Assembly (NCBI GenBank): GCA_021739985.1
Contig: JAIPAR010000006.1
Span: 1-38,474, forward strand
Direction of reading: 5' to 3'
Source: Bacteroidales bacterium
Lineage (GTDB): Bacteria; Bacteroidota; Bacteroidia; Bacteroidales; M50B96
DNA: 38,474 nucleotides
Position numbers and translations under genes: made by a program. Position 1 is the first letter of the stretch. Every line of letters begins with the position of its first letter. Shown in pieces: positions 26,695 to 36,279 of the stretch. Under the pieces are notes generated by a model. It worked only from the letters and a program-made list of their open reading frames with translations, had not been told where the DNA came from and ran no database searches.

Positions 26695-26816
26695 ATGAAT
26701 CTAGCATTAAGCTTTTTTCCCTTGGAATAAATTGAATGAAATGCTGTTTTTAAGTATAAAATTAGTTTGATACAACGAGTGAAAATGCTTACTTTTAACG
26801 CCAAATTTTTATCAAA

Positions 26817-27509
26817 ATGGAACTAAAGAAAAACGAAAACTCCAACCTGGAAAGCAAGAAGTCAGTCTTTCTATTGGCCGGATTTGTAATCGTGTTGAGT
26901 ATCATTCTGCTGGCTTTTGAATGGTCCACGTCAACCAGCCGCGCCGGAGATTTAGGAGACCTGGGAGATATTAATATCGAAGATGAAATTATCCCTGTAA
27001 CCCGTGTGGAAGAAGTAAAACCACCAGAAGCACCGCCTCGTCCGCAAATTACCGAGATTCTGAATATCGTTGAAGATGATGTTGAGATAGAAGATGAAAT
27101 CGAAATTGAAGACTCTGAGTCCGATGAAAATACTGAAATTCAAATCATGGATCAGGATGAAGAAGAAGAAGAAGCTCAGATTTTCTTTATTGCAGAAGAT
27201 ATGCCACTTTTCCCCGGCTGTGCCACCAAAGAGGAAACAGATGCTGCCATCCAGAAATTCATTCGGGAGAATATTAAATACCCGGAAATCGCTCGTGAAA
27301 ATGGCATTCAAGGTAGAGTATTCGTTTCTTTTGTTGTAAGTAAAACCGGCAAAATTACCGACGTAAAAATTCTTCGGGGCGTAGATGCTGCTCTCGATCA
27401 GGAAGCTATTCGCGTAATTAGTTCTTTACCTTCCTTTACTCCCGGTAAGCAAAGAGGTAAACCCGTTCGCGTTGGCTACAATGTGCCGATTAATTTTAAA
27501 CTAGGCTAA
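26817..27509 (+). CDS. TonB-family energy transducer (copy 2)
   Basis: Same length and architecture as copy 1: TM, acidic linker, FPGC.TKEETDAAI, C-terminal TonB domain. Confidence 0.88.
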   Translation: MELKKNENSNLESKKSVFLLAGFVIVLSIILLAFEWSTSTSRAGDLGDLGDINIEDEIIPVTRVEEVKPPEAPPRPQITEILNIVEDDVEIEDEIEIEDSESDENTEIQIMDQDEEEEEAQIFFIAEDMPLFPGCATKEETDAAIQKFIRENIKYPEIARENGIQGRVFVSFVVSKTGKITDVKILRGVDAALDQEAIRVISSLPSFTPGKQRGKPVRVGYNVPINFKLG

Positions 27510-27531
27510 TAAATCATATGTTAAGCTTTCT

Positions 27532-27558
27532 AAAAAGCCTCCGAGTGGAGGCTTTTTT
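27532..27558 (+). terminator. Rho-independent terminator after the second tonB gene
   Basis: AAAAAGCCTCC-GAGT-GGAGGCTTTTTT. Confidence 0.88.
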
Positions 27559-27564
27559 ATTGTG

Positions 27565-27572
27565 TATCTTTG
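27565..27572 (+). promoter_or_regulatory. Candidate -7 element (TATCTTTG) for hflX
   Basis: Exact TAnnTTTG 7 bp after the terminator T run; no visible -33. Confidence 0.45.
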
Positions 27573-27591
27573 CCAAAATTTACACGCAAAC

Positions 27592-28782
27592 ATGAGTGAG
27601 TACAGCACTGCTATAGAACCCGAAAAAGTCGTCCTGGTTGGGATTATTAATCAAAATCAAAATGAACGCGAAGTACAGGAGTATCTTGATGAATTGGCTT
27701 TTTTAGCCGAAACAGCCGGAGGACTCCCGATGAGACGCTTCCTGCAAAAATTAGAAGTTCAAAATCCCAGGAGCTTTGTAGGACCTGGTAAACTGCAGGA
27801 AATCATTGCATTTGTTAAAGAAAACGATATTCAGACTATTATTTTTGATGATGAGTTAACTCCTACACAGATTCGTAATATTGAAAAGGCCGCTGAATGT
27901 AAGATTTTGGATCGCACGAACCTTATTCTGGATATTTTTGCGCAAAGAGCTCGCACCGCTCATGCAAAAGTGCAGGTTGAACTGGCTCAATATCAATATT
28001 TATTGCCACGTCTAACCCGTATGTGGACTCACCTTGAAAGACAGCGTGGAGGAATAGGTTTGCGTGGTCCGGGAGAAACCGAAATTGAAACGGACCGGCG
28101 AATCATTCGGGATAAAATTGCCAAACTCAAAGAGCAATTGGAAAAAATCGATAAACAAATGGCCACACAACGGAAAAACCGTGGCCAAATGGTTAGAGTT
28201 TCCCTGGTTGGATATACCAATGTGGGTAAATCAACCCTTATGAATTTACTAAGTAAATCTGACGTTTTTGCCGAAGATAAACTCTTTGCTACGCTTGATA
28301 CAACTGTTCGGAAAGTTGTTATAGGAAATCTTCCCTTCCTTTTGTCTGATACCGTAGGTTTTATTCGCAAATTACCTCACCATTTGGTAGAATCCTTTAA
28401 GTCCACCCTGGATGAAGTGCGTGAAGCAGATATTTTATTACATGTGGTGGATATTTCTCATCCCAATTTTGAAGATCAAATTAAAGTCGTTGAACAAACA
28501 CTTCATGAGATTGATGGCACTGATAAGCCCGTATATCTGGTATTTAATAAGATTGATGCCTTTACCTATGTACAAAAGGCTGATGATGATTTAACACCAA
28601 TGAGTCGGGAAAATTATAGTCTGGAAGAAATTCGGAATAGTTGGATGGCAAAAAACAGCGAGCAATGTTTATTTATTTCAGCGAAGAAAAAGACGAATCT
28701 GGAAGAATTTAAATCCCGTATCTATCAACATATCAAGGAAATACATACATCGAGATTTCCCTTCGATAATTTCCTGTATTAA
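27592..28782 (+). CDS. hflX: GTPase HflX
   Basis: VGPGKLQEI, RLTRMWTHLERQRGGIGLRGPGETEIETDRR, VGYTNVGKSTLMNLL; start at MSEYS. Confidence 0.96.
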   Translation: MSEYSTAIEPEKVVLVGIINQNQNEREVQEYLDELAFLAETAGGLPMRRFLQKLEVQNPRSFVGPGKLQEIIAFVKENDIQTIIFDDELTPTQIRNIEKAAECKILDRTNLILDIFAQRARTAHAKVQVELAQYQYLLPRLTRMWTHLERQRGGIGLRGPGETEIETDRRIIRDKIAKLKEQLEKIDKQMATQRKNRGQMVRVSLVGYTNVGKSTLMNLLSKSDVFAEDKLFATLDTTVRKVVIGNLPFLLSDTVGFIRKLPHHLVESFKSTLDEVREADILLHVVDISHPNFEDQIKVVEQTLHEIDGTDKPVYLVFNKIDAFTYVQKADDDLTPMSRENYSLEEIRNSWMAKNSEQCLFISAKKKTNLEEFKSRIYQHIKEIHTSRFPFDNFLY

Positions 28783-28858
28783 AACCAGCTGTTTTTATCA
28801 ACGAAAGAGTAGGAGCCAACAGGCTTTCTCCTGATTGGCTATATCTACCATTAATTAT

Positions 28859-30187
28859 TTATTCTCCTTCGTAGAATAAATACCAGGCCTGGGGATTATT
28901 TTCTGAGATTTTCAGCTCTTTCATCCCTCGAATGGCCGATTCCCGGTCGGGATAAGATTGATAAGCTACCCGAAACAAACCATTCCTTTCGTTCACAATC
29001 TTTGCATCAAATCCACGAGCTCTCAGTTCTTCCACTTTTTTCTCAGCTTTCGCCTTTGGCCCAATGGAGAATCCAATGATATAGTGAGGAAATTGAGTTA
29101 CATTAGGCTGCTGAACAGGTTTGGGCTCTTCTTCAGCAGTGATTTCCTCTTCTCCAAATTCAGTCTCATCATCGGCAAGATTAAGGCTGTCGCTTTGCGA
29201 ATTCAAATTATCCGATTCTGTATTCAGACTATCAACAAACAAGGTGTCTTCTTCAAAACTGGTTTCAGTGATACTTTCTTCCGGATCCATGGCAAAGAAA
29301 GAGGAATCATCAGCAGATTGAGAAACAGTTTGGGAAGTATCACTTACAAAAGGGAGTTGGAAAGGGAGTTGGACAAAATCTCCAACATAAAGAGCGGCTC
29401 CGGAAGCAAGTAATAATAGGAGGATTATTAGAATTATTGTTGCGACACTGGTTCTATCACCTTTTAAAACTGGTTCTATTTCAGATGATTCCTTTCGGTG
29501 GTTTGGTTCATCTGTTTGTGCTTTGTGTTTGGGCTCTGCATGATTTGTTTCAGACGTGTTCAATGCAGTAGGATGAATTGGCTCATGGCTCGTTTCTTCA
29601 AACGCCATCGCTTCGTTTAAGTCTGGTTCTTTGTGAGTTTCTTGAGAACTCAAATCCGAGTTTAAGCTTGGATTTTCGCTAGTTTCAAGAGAGCTAAATT
29701 CCATAGCTTGAGTAGAATCTTCCGGCATAGGAGAGTCGTACTGAAAATCAGTTTCCAAATCGGGATTAGCTAGAGGAGTTACTTCCGAAATAAACAGTTT
29801 AGGTTTGGTTTTAAACAAACGGTCTTCGTAGGGTACAGCTGCCGGATCTTGAGTTTGAACAAAACTTATTTTCCCTTGAGCATCCTGATGCAGTACTCCC
29901 ATTTGAAAAAGCTCAAAACTGCCATTCAATTTTAACTCCGTTTTCAATTGTTTGAGAAAATCTGCTAGTAAATGAGATGCAGTGTCTTTACTAACTCCTT
30001 CACTATCAGCAATAAAATCGACTAATAATCCATCATTAAAACGCAGAAAATCATTAAATGAAATAACAAATTTACCCGTGGTATGTTCTTCGGTTTGATA
30101 CTCTTGTTTCATTAAAAAAGCGCCAAAATCGGGAATGATAACTCTGCTTTTTTCCCGTAGCATGTCAAAAATATAGGAATCAATCAT
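28859..30187 (-). CDS. HU-CCDC81 domain / TM / SPOR domain protein
   Basis: N-terminal REKSRVIIPDFGAFLMKQE and SHLLADFLKQL; TM VATIILIILLLLLASGAALYV; C-terminal SPOR HYIIGFSIGPKAKAEKKVEELRARGFDAKIV. Confidence 0.85.
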   Translation of the reverse strand: MIDSYIFDMLREKSRVIIPDFGAFLMKQEYQTEEHTTGKFVISFNDFLRFNDGLLVDFIADSEGVSKDTASHLLADFLKQLKTELKLNGSFELFQMGVLHQDAQGKISFVQTQDPAAVPYEDRLFKTKPKLFISEVTPLANPDLETDFQYDSPMPEDSTQAMEFSSLETSENPSLNSDLSSQETHKEPDLNEAMAFEETSHEPIHPTALNTSETNHAEPKHKAQTDEPNHRKESSEIEPVLKGDRTSVATIILIILLLLLASGAALYVGDFVQLPFQLPFVSDTSQTVSQSADDSSFFAMDPEESITETSFEEDTLFVDSLNTESDNLNSQSDSLNLADDETEFGEEEITAEEEPKPVQQPNVTQFPHYIIGFSIGPKAKAEKKVEELRARGFDAKIVNERNGLFRVAYQSYPDRESAIRGMKELKISENNPQAWYLFYEGE

Positions 30188-30720
30188 AATGATAATGAAT
30201 TGATGATGCTATCAACCTGATTAGATACACTATGATATAATCCTTCTTGAAATTTGAGGTTTTCAAGGGTCTTTTCAGCATTAAAACTTAATTGTTTCAT
30301 TATTTCTGTTTCAGATTGAATATAAGACTCAATTAGACTGTCAGCAATTAAATCGTGTTTTAAGTCATGACGTAAATTAGTAAGCTGTACCTGACTTTCT
30401 TCAAACTGATGAATTAAGGTTTTACAGGCTGGAATTCCCCGTTTGAAAGCTTTTTGGACATCTCCCATGGCCGTGAGATTACGCAGGTAGGCGGTTGCGT
30501 CTTGCAAATTGGGTTCGATTTTTTTCAACTTGGCAAACGTCTCAGAAGACTCATTTAAGTTCAGTTCGAGGGTTTCAAAGTCAAGGGATTTCAATTGAGT
30601 CAACAGGGAATCTTGTTTCAAAAGAAGTTGATCGATTCTGGAAATTTCTTCTTTATGGCTTGAAGAGCAGGAAAAGCCCAAAACCAAAATTGAAATCATC
30701 AGAAAAGAAATAGATTTCAT
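30184..30720 (-). CDS. Hypothetical coiled-coil lipoprotein
   Basis: MKSISFLMISILVLGFSCSSS lipoprotein signal; 4-bp overlap with the HU/SPOR gene. Confidence 0.7.
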   Translation of the reverse strand: MKSISFLMISILVLGFSCSSSHKEEISRIDQLLLKQDSLLTQLKSLDFETLELNLNESSETFAKLKKIEPNLQDATAYLRNLTAMGDVQKAFKRGIPACKTLIHQFEESQVQLTNLRHDLKHDLIADSLIESYIQSETEIMKQLSFNAEKTLENLKFQEGLYHSVSNQVDSIINSLSL

Positions 30721-30893
30721 GATAATTGATTGATATTCAATGCGTTTCATGTTAGTTGATAGTGTTTGATATAAGGAAGTAAAGGTAGTAGTTTAGCTTA
30801 ATCTCTGCAATTGAAAAATATTTAATTAAGATTTTATGTGGATTTCATGCAAGCTTTATACTCAAAATTATACCTTTAGACAATTTTTAAGGC

Positions 30894-32003
30894 ATGGAAT
30901 CAAAACATTCAGGAATTAAGTTTTTGTTCTTGTACCCTTTTTACTGGTTGTATTCAACAGGAGTATTCATTCGTAATCGCTTGTATGATTATGGGATTTA
31001 TCCTTCGTATTCGTTTGATATCCCAATTATTAGCATAGGAAACATTACAGTTGGAGGAACGGGTAAAACACCTCATGTGGAGCATTTTGTTTCTGAATTG
31101 AATAAAGACATTCATGTGGCTGTTTTAAGTCGGGGATATAAACGAAAAACAAAAGGATATCGGCTGGTTTCTGAGACTGACACCTATCAAGAGGTTGGAG
31201 ATGAGCCTTTGCAAATCAAAAAAAAGTTTCCGAAGACTACCGTTTGTGTAGATAGCAATCGAAAACGTGCCATCGAACGATTGAGCAAATCGGTCTCACC
31301 GGTTCCCGATTTAATTCTTATGGATGATGGATTTCAACATCGAAGGGTTAAACCAACGTTTTCTGTACTGCTTATCGACTTTCATCGGCAATTACATGAA
31401 GACCACCTCTTACCAATTGGTTTATTAAGAGAACATGCTCATGAAACCCGACGAGCCTCCACGATAATAATTACCAATACTCCTGAAATTATTACTCCTA
31501 TTGACCGAAGACTGATTATAAAGAATTTAAACCTTTTCCCATATCAACAACTTTTCTTTACTTCTGTCCAATACCTGGAGCCCCGGGAGCTTATCTCTCA
31601 TGAAATATATACTTCCAAATTATTTAACTCCGAGACAGAGGACAAGCATATTCTTTTAGTGACAGGTATTGCGAATCCCTTCCAATACAAATCGTATTTA
31701 GCTTCTGAGCTTACAAAAAATATAATTAGTTATGATTTCCCCGATCATCATGCCTATACCTTAAAAGATTTGCAGAAAATCAGAGCGCAGTTTGAATCAA
31801 TTCCCGGCACAAACAAAATATTGATTACCACAGAGAAAGACGCTGTACGGCTTATTAATCATGCAAACCTGTCGATTCTTGAAGACTTGCCTGCATTTTA
31901 TATTCCAATAAGTATTAAGTTTGTCGATCAAGAACGAAAGTTAACCCGACAAATACTTGATTATGTTAGAAAGAATCAACGAAACAGCCAGTTATATAAG
32001 TAA
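30894..32003 (+). CDS. lpxK: Tetraacyldisaccharide 4'-kinase
   Basis: PIISIGNITVGGTGKTPHVEHF, LSRGYKRKTKGY, GDEPLQIKKKFP, LMDDGFQHRRVKP. Confidence 0.94.
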   Translation: MESKHSGIKFLFLYPFYWLYSTGVFIRNRLYDYGIYPSYSFDIPIISIGNITVGGTGKTPHVEHFVSELNKDIHVAVLSRGYKRKTKGYRLVSETDTYQEVGDEPLQIKKKFPKTTVCVDSNRKRAIERLSKSVSPVPDLILMDDGFQHRRVKPTFSVLLIDFHRQLHEDHLLPIGLLREHAHETRRASTIIITNTPEIITPIDRRLIIKNLNLFPYQQLFFTSVQYLEPRELISHEIYTSKLFNSETEDKHILLVTGIANPFQYKSYLASELTKNIISYDFPDHHAYTLKDLQKIRAQFESIPGTNKILITTEKDAVRLINHANLSILEDLPAFYIPISIKFVDQERKLTRQILDYVRKNQRNSQLYK

Positions 32004-32775
32004 ATACTTCTCCAAAGCACCTGAGATTGGTATCATTTTAGGTACCGGATTAGGTGGCTTGGTACGCGAAATTACTGTTGAAAAAGAAATTCCATATTCC
32101 GAATTACCTCATTTTCCTACCAGCTCAGTGGAAGGTCATGCCGGAAAATTAATTATTGGAACTTTAGCCGGGAAACCGGTGGTGGCTATGCAAGGTCGAA
32201 TACATTACTACGAAGGGTGGTCCATGAAGGATGTAACCTATCCTATCCGGGTGATGAAATTTCTGGGAATTAAGTTGCTGGTATTATCCAATGCAGCCGG
32301 CGGGTTAAATCCTGATTACAAAGTCGGCGATATCATGATGATTCGCGACCACATCAATCTATTTCCGGAACATCCTTTACGGGGCGAAAATGATAATAGT
32401 CTGGGGCCACGATTCCCGGATATGAGTGAAGTGTATCAAGAAACTTTCAGAACCCTTGCTCAACAGATTGCAAAGGTAAATGATATTAAATTGCATGAAG
32501 GAGTTTATGCCGGCGTATCCGGGCCTACCTTTGAAACACCTGCGGAGTATCATTGGTTACGGGTAATTGGTGGAGATGCTGTTGGCATGTCAACCGTTCC
32601 GGAAGCTATTGTAGCTGCCCACATGCGTTTGAATTTGCTGGCTTTTTCAATCATTACGGATATGGGAATTGTTGGTCAAATCGAAAAAGTGAGCCACGAG
32701 GAAGTTCAACGGGCGGCGATGGCTACTGAGCCTATCCTAACAAAAATCTTAAAGCAAATCATTACAGCGATTTAA
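31963..32775 (+). CDS. Purine nucleoside phosphorylase
   Basis: GIILGTGLGGLV, GHAGKLIIGTLAGKPVVAMQGRIHYYEGW, LSNAAGGLNPDYKVGDIMMIRDHINL, GGDAVGMSTVPEAIVAAH; overlaps lpxK 3' end by 41 bp. Confidence 0.94.
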   Translation: MLERINETASYISKYFSKAPEIGIILGTGLGGLVREITVEKEIPYSELPHFPTSSVEGHAGKLIIGTLAGKPVVAMQGRIHYYEGWSMKDVTYPIRVMKFLGIKLLVLSNAAGGLNPDYKVGDIMMIRDHINLFPEHPLRGENDNSLGPRFPDMSEVYQETFRTLAQQIAKVNDIKLHEGVYAGVSGPTFETPAEYHWLRVIGGDAVGMSTVPEAIVAAHMRLNLLAFSIITDMGIVGQIEKVSHEEVQRAAMATEPILTKILKQIITAI

Positions 32776-32784
32776 CTGAAGGAC

Positions 32785-32814
32785 AAAAAAAAGAGGCATT
32801 CGCCTCTTTTTTTT
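32785..32814. terminator. Bidirectional terminator between convergent genes
   Basis: AAAAAAAAGAGGC-ATTC-GCCTCTTTTTTTT. Confidence 0.85.
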
Positions 32815-34978
32815 ATTCGATAAGTGTCATTTCGTTGACTAAATGACCAGCTCCTGCTAGTTTATCAATCACCCATAGGGTATAGCGAATATCGAGATTG
32901 ATGCATTTTTGGAGTTCCGGCTCAAAAGCGATGTCACCACTCATGGATTCCCAGTTGCCATCGAATGCAGTACCAATCAGTTCCCCTTTGGCATTAAATA
33001 CACCGGAACCTGAATTTCCACCCGTGATATCATTATTCGTGGTAAAATTCACCCGAAGGTCGCCGCTCTTATCAGCATATTTTCCAAAATCTTTTGCAAG
33101 GACAAGTTGTTTCAGTTTGGCATCTACGATAAACTCATCATTCGTAGGGTCTTCTTTTTCCAGAATTCCATTTATCGTTGTGAAATAGTTGTAACGAACA
33201 GCATCGGCTGGTGAATAATCGCCCACATATCCGTAGGTAAATCGAGGAGTTGAGTTTGCATCCGGGTAAGTTACCTGGTTCTTTTTAAATTCCAGACTGG
33301 CTGCCACAAATAGCCTGCGTCCTGTATTTAAATCCTGATTGATAGGACCTAAGCCCTTTTGCAGTTCGGTATGTTTATCAATAGAAGCCTGGAACAGTAA
33401 AACTGCCGGGTCTTTCTTTAAAGCTTTCAAGGATGGATTATCCAGGAATGCGAGGTATTTCTCCTTGCTGACAACGATGGAAGAAGCAAAAAACTTAGCT
33501 GCATAGGATTTAAAATCTCCTTTGAATTTTTTGTTTAAGGCAATTAATAGTTCCGGCTGATGTTCAACAGGAACATTGGAAGTGAAAAGTTGGAGAATTT
33601 GCCACATCATTTCCTGATCAAGGGTGGCATTGTAATCTTTGTAAAACGCCTCGGCCGAAGCTTTTAACTGTTCGGTAACTTTTCTGATAGCTTCCGGGTC
33701 TGCTTTTTCAGCTTCCAGGAGGGGTATCAGGTTGCGAACCATTCCGGCCGGCTGCGTGAGAGCCTCAATCCCAAATAAACCTTCTCCATAATACTGCGTT
33801 GTCTTGGCTAAGGATTGTTTCTTGGCATACGAATCTGCAATCAACTGAATGGCATTTCCCCAGATCGCTTTTCGTTTAACATCCTTATTAATCCAGGCAG
33901 CCAGTTCATTCTCAAAAGTCTTTTTCTTTTCATATACATTCAGAGCCTTTAATCCTCTGGACTGACCGATAAAATACTTCCAATAGTTTGATACACGGGC
34001 ATATTTCGATGCATACTGAATCCGAACCATATCGCTCTGATCCATGTATTTATCCATTACTTCCAGCTTTTTGCCACGACATTCAATGCGCACCGGATAC
34101 ACATGATCAAGGTTCTCCTGAATTCCGTAAGAAGTTAAATATCGGTCGGTTGAACCTGGAAATCCTATCACAAAAGCAGGATCATTTTTTTCATATCCTT
34201 TTAAAGATACCGGGAAATGATGAGCCGGTTTGTAAGGTACATTATCAGCTGAATATTCAGCCGGTTTTCCTTCTTTATCAGCATAAATCCGAAACATGGA
34301 GAAGTCGCCGGTGTGACGGGGCCACATCCAATTGTCTGTGTCTCCACCGAATTTTCCAACGGAGGATGGAGGTGCTCCTACCAAACGTACATCTTTAAAT
34401 GTTTGATAAATGAAGGCGATAAATTGATTGCCTTCATACATGTGCTTTACAATAGCACCAAATCCGCTTTCTTCCTGAATTTTTGAAACGATAGTTTTTG
34501 AAAGTTCTGCAATTTTTTTCTCGCGGTCAGCATAAGTCATTTCAGCGTTTAATTCAGCATTCACTTGAGCGGTTACATCCCGCATTTCAACTAAAATGCT
34601 GACTGTCAGGCCTGGATTGACTAGTTCTTCCTCTTTACTCATCGCCCAAAAACCATTTGTTAGATAGTCGTGCTCAGGACTGCTGTGCGCCTGAATCTGA
34701 CCATAGCCACAATGGTGGTTTGTTAGGAAAAGTCCTTCAGACGAAATGATTTCACCGGAGCAGAAAAAGCGGAAAGGATTTGTGGTGCTGCCAAGTCCAA
34801 CGATTCCATCTTTAAAACTGGAATGATTGATGGAATAGATGTCTTCAGCACTTACCTGAAAACCTTTTTCGCTCAAAGTAAGTTGATTCAGCTTATTAAG
34901 CAGCCACATTCCTTCATCTGCGATTGCAGCGAAGTTAACGACTGATAAAAGCATCCATACAAGAATGAGTTTTTTCAT
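32813..34978 (-). CDS. S46 family dipeptidyl-peptidase (DPP7-like by S1 residue)
   Basis: Signal peptide; FLTNHHCGYGQIQAHSS catalytic His; TGGNSGSGVFNAKGELIGTAFDGNWESMSGDIAF catalytic Ser region. Confidence 0.93.
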   Translation of the reverse strand: MKKLILVWMLLSVVNFAAIADEGMWLLNKLNQLTLSEKGFQVSAEDIYSINHSSFKDGIVGLGSTTNPFRFFCSGEIISSEGLFLTNHHCGYGQIQAHSSPEHDYLTNGFWAMSKEEELVNPGLTVSILVEMRDVTAQVNAELNAEMTYADREKKIAELSKTIVSKIQEESGFGAIVKHMYEGNQFIAFIYQTFKDVRLVGAPPSSVGKFGGDTDNWMWPRHTGDFSMFRIYADKEGKPAEYSADNVPYKPAHHFPVSLKGYEKNDPAFVIGFPGSTDRYLTSYGIQENLDHVYPVRIECRGKKLEVMDKYMDQSDMVRIQYASKYARVSNYWKYFIGQSRGLKALNVYEKKKTFENELAAWINKDVKRKAIWGNAIQLIADSYAKKQSLAKTTQYYGEGLFGIEALTQPAGMVRNLIPLLEAEKADPEAIRKVTEQLKASAEAFYKDYNATLDQEMMWQILQLFTSNVPVEHQPELLIALNKKFKGDFKSYAAKFFASSIVVSKEKYLAFLDNPSLKALKKDPAVLLFQASIDKHTELQKGLGPINQDLNTGRRLFVAASLEFKKNQVTYPDANSTPRFTYGYVGDYSPADAVRYNYFTTINGILEKEDPTNDEFIVDAKLKQLVLAKDFGKYADKSGDLRVNFTTNNDITGGNSGSGVFNAKGELIGTAFDGNWESMSGDIAFEPELQKCINLDIRYTLWVIDKLAGAGHLVNEMTLIE

Positions 34979-34989
34979 AAGGATTATAT

Positions 34990-35541
34990 TTATTTATTTG
35001 GTTGATTGGTAGTTGTTTGTGCTTGTTCTTCTTTATTGGCTGATTTAATCAGTTTGTCAAGATTTAGATATGGAAAAATCGCCGGTGCCACATAGCTCAC
35101 AGGTTTGTATAAAAACGACTCTTCCTGTTGTTGCTGATTTATCATTTTTCCTTCCTTGTCATACGTTTTTATCATTAATAAAATGACGGATAAGATGAAA
35201 ATCATTTTAATTAATGAAAAGATTAAACCCAGTATTCGGTTTAAAACCCCAAGTGCGGCGGCATCAACAATTTTAGTGATAAGCTTGGCAATCAGATAGA
35301 CTATAATCAGGATTAAAATGAATGTTATCAGGAAACTGAGTAATCCGATATAAGCACTCTCCACTTTCATCCGACTTTCCATAAAGTCGGCGGTTAAATC
35401 GGAGAGTTGATAAGCTCCCCAAATTCCCAGAAAAAGTGATACAAGTCCGGCAAATTCAATGATGAAGCCGTTTTTTAGTCCCTTATAAATGGCGTAGGCT
35501 AAAGGAACCAGGATGATGATGTCGATGAAGTTCCAGGTCAT
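34990..35541 (-). CDS. CvpA family membrane protein
   Basis: MTWNFIDIIILVPLAYAIYKGLKNGFIIEFAGLVSLFLGIWGAY; four predicted TM segments. Confidence 0.85.
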   Translation of the reverse strand: MTWNFIDIIILVPLAYAIYKGLKNGFIIEFAGLVSLFLGIWGAYQLSDLTADFMESRMKVESAYIGLLSFLITFILILIIVYLIAKLITKIVDAAALGVLNRILGLIFSLIKMIFILSVILLMIKTYDKEGKMINQQQQEESFLYKPVSYVAPAIFPYLNLDKLIKSANKEEQAQTTTNQPNK

Positions 35542-35557
35542 AGTTTTGTGTGCTATG

Positions 35558-36277
35558 TTATTTTTCAACGGTATAAATGGAGGCAATACCCATGGTTAAG
35601 GGATATTGTTTCGGATTTTTATAGCCGGTTTTTTCAAGTATCGTAAGAAACGCTTTTCCGGATGGGAATTCATTGACGGATTCCGGAAGATAGGAGTAAG
35701 CGGAATTGTCTTTACTGAATAATCTACCAATAAAAGGAAGAATACGCAAGAAATAAAATTGATAAAGTTGTTTAACAGGAAAGCGTTGAGGCTGGCTAAA
35801 TTCCAGAATAACACATTTCCCGCCGGGTTTAAGGACACGCCCCATTTCGCGGAGCCCAATTTCCAGGTGCTCGAAGTTCCGAACACCAAATGCTACCATC
35901 ACAGCATCAAATTGACCATCCACAAAAGGAAGATTTTCTGAGTCCCCTTCGATGAGCGTAATTTGTTTTTCATAACCCAGCTTTGCTATTTTTTCACGCC
36001 CAATGTTGAGCATTCCGGTCGATATATCAACACCGGTTATTGCTGTTGGTTGAAGAGCCAATGCAGCAATCGCTAAATCACCGGTTCCGGTTGCAACATC
36101 CAGAATCTGCTGCGGCTTGCCCGGAGCGAGTAATCGGATAACTTTTTTTCTCCAGCGCTTATCAATGCCTGCGGATAGAAAATGATTCAGGAAATCGTAG
36201 CGATGTGCTATATTATTGAACATCCCGGCAATTTGCTCTTTCTTGCTGTTTTCCTGATTCTTATAGGGAATTGCCAT
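35558..36277 (-). CDS. ubiE: Demethylmenaquinone methyltransferase (UbiE/MenG)
   Basis: NNIAHRYDFLNHFLSAGIDKRWRKKVI, ILDVATGTGDLAIAA, FGVRNFEHLEIGLREMGRVLKPGGKCVILEFS. Confidence 0.95.
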   Translation of the reverse strand: MAIPYKNQENSKKEQIAGMFNNIAHRYDFLNHFLSAGIDKRWRKKVIRLLAPGKPQQILDVATGTGDLAIAALALQPTAITGVDISTGMLNIGREKIAKLGYEKQITLIEGDSENLPFVDGQFDAVMVAFGVRNFEHLEIGLREMGRVLKPGGKCVILEFSQPQRFPVKQLYQFYFLRILPFIGRLFSKDNSAYSYLPESVNEFPSGKAFLTILEKTGYKNPKQYPLTMGIASIYTVEK

Positions 36278-36279
36278 AA

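Noticed and set aside
28814-28840. AGCCAA...TTGGCT hairpin between hflX and the SPOR gene
   Set aside because: Imperfect stem and no T run on either side; not strong enough to call a terminator.
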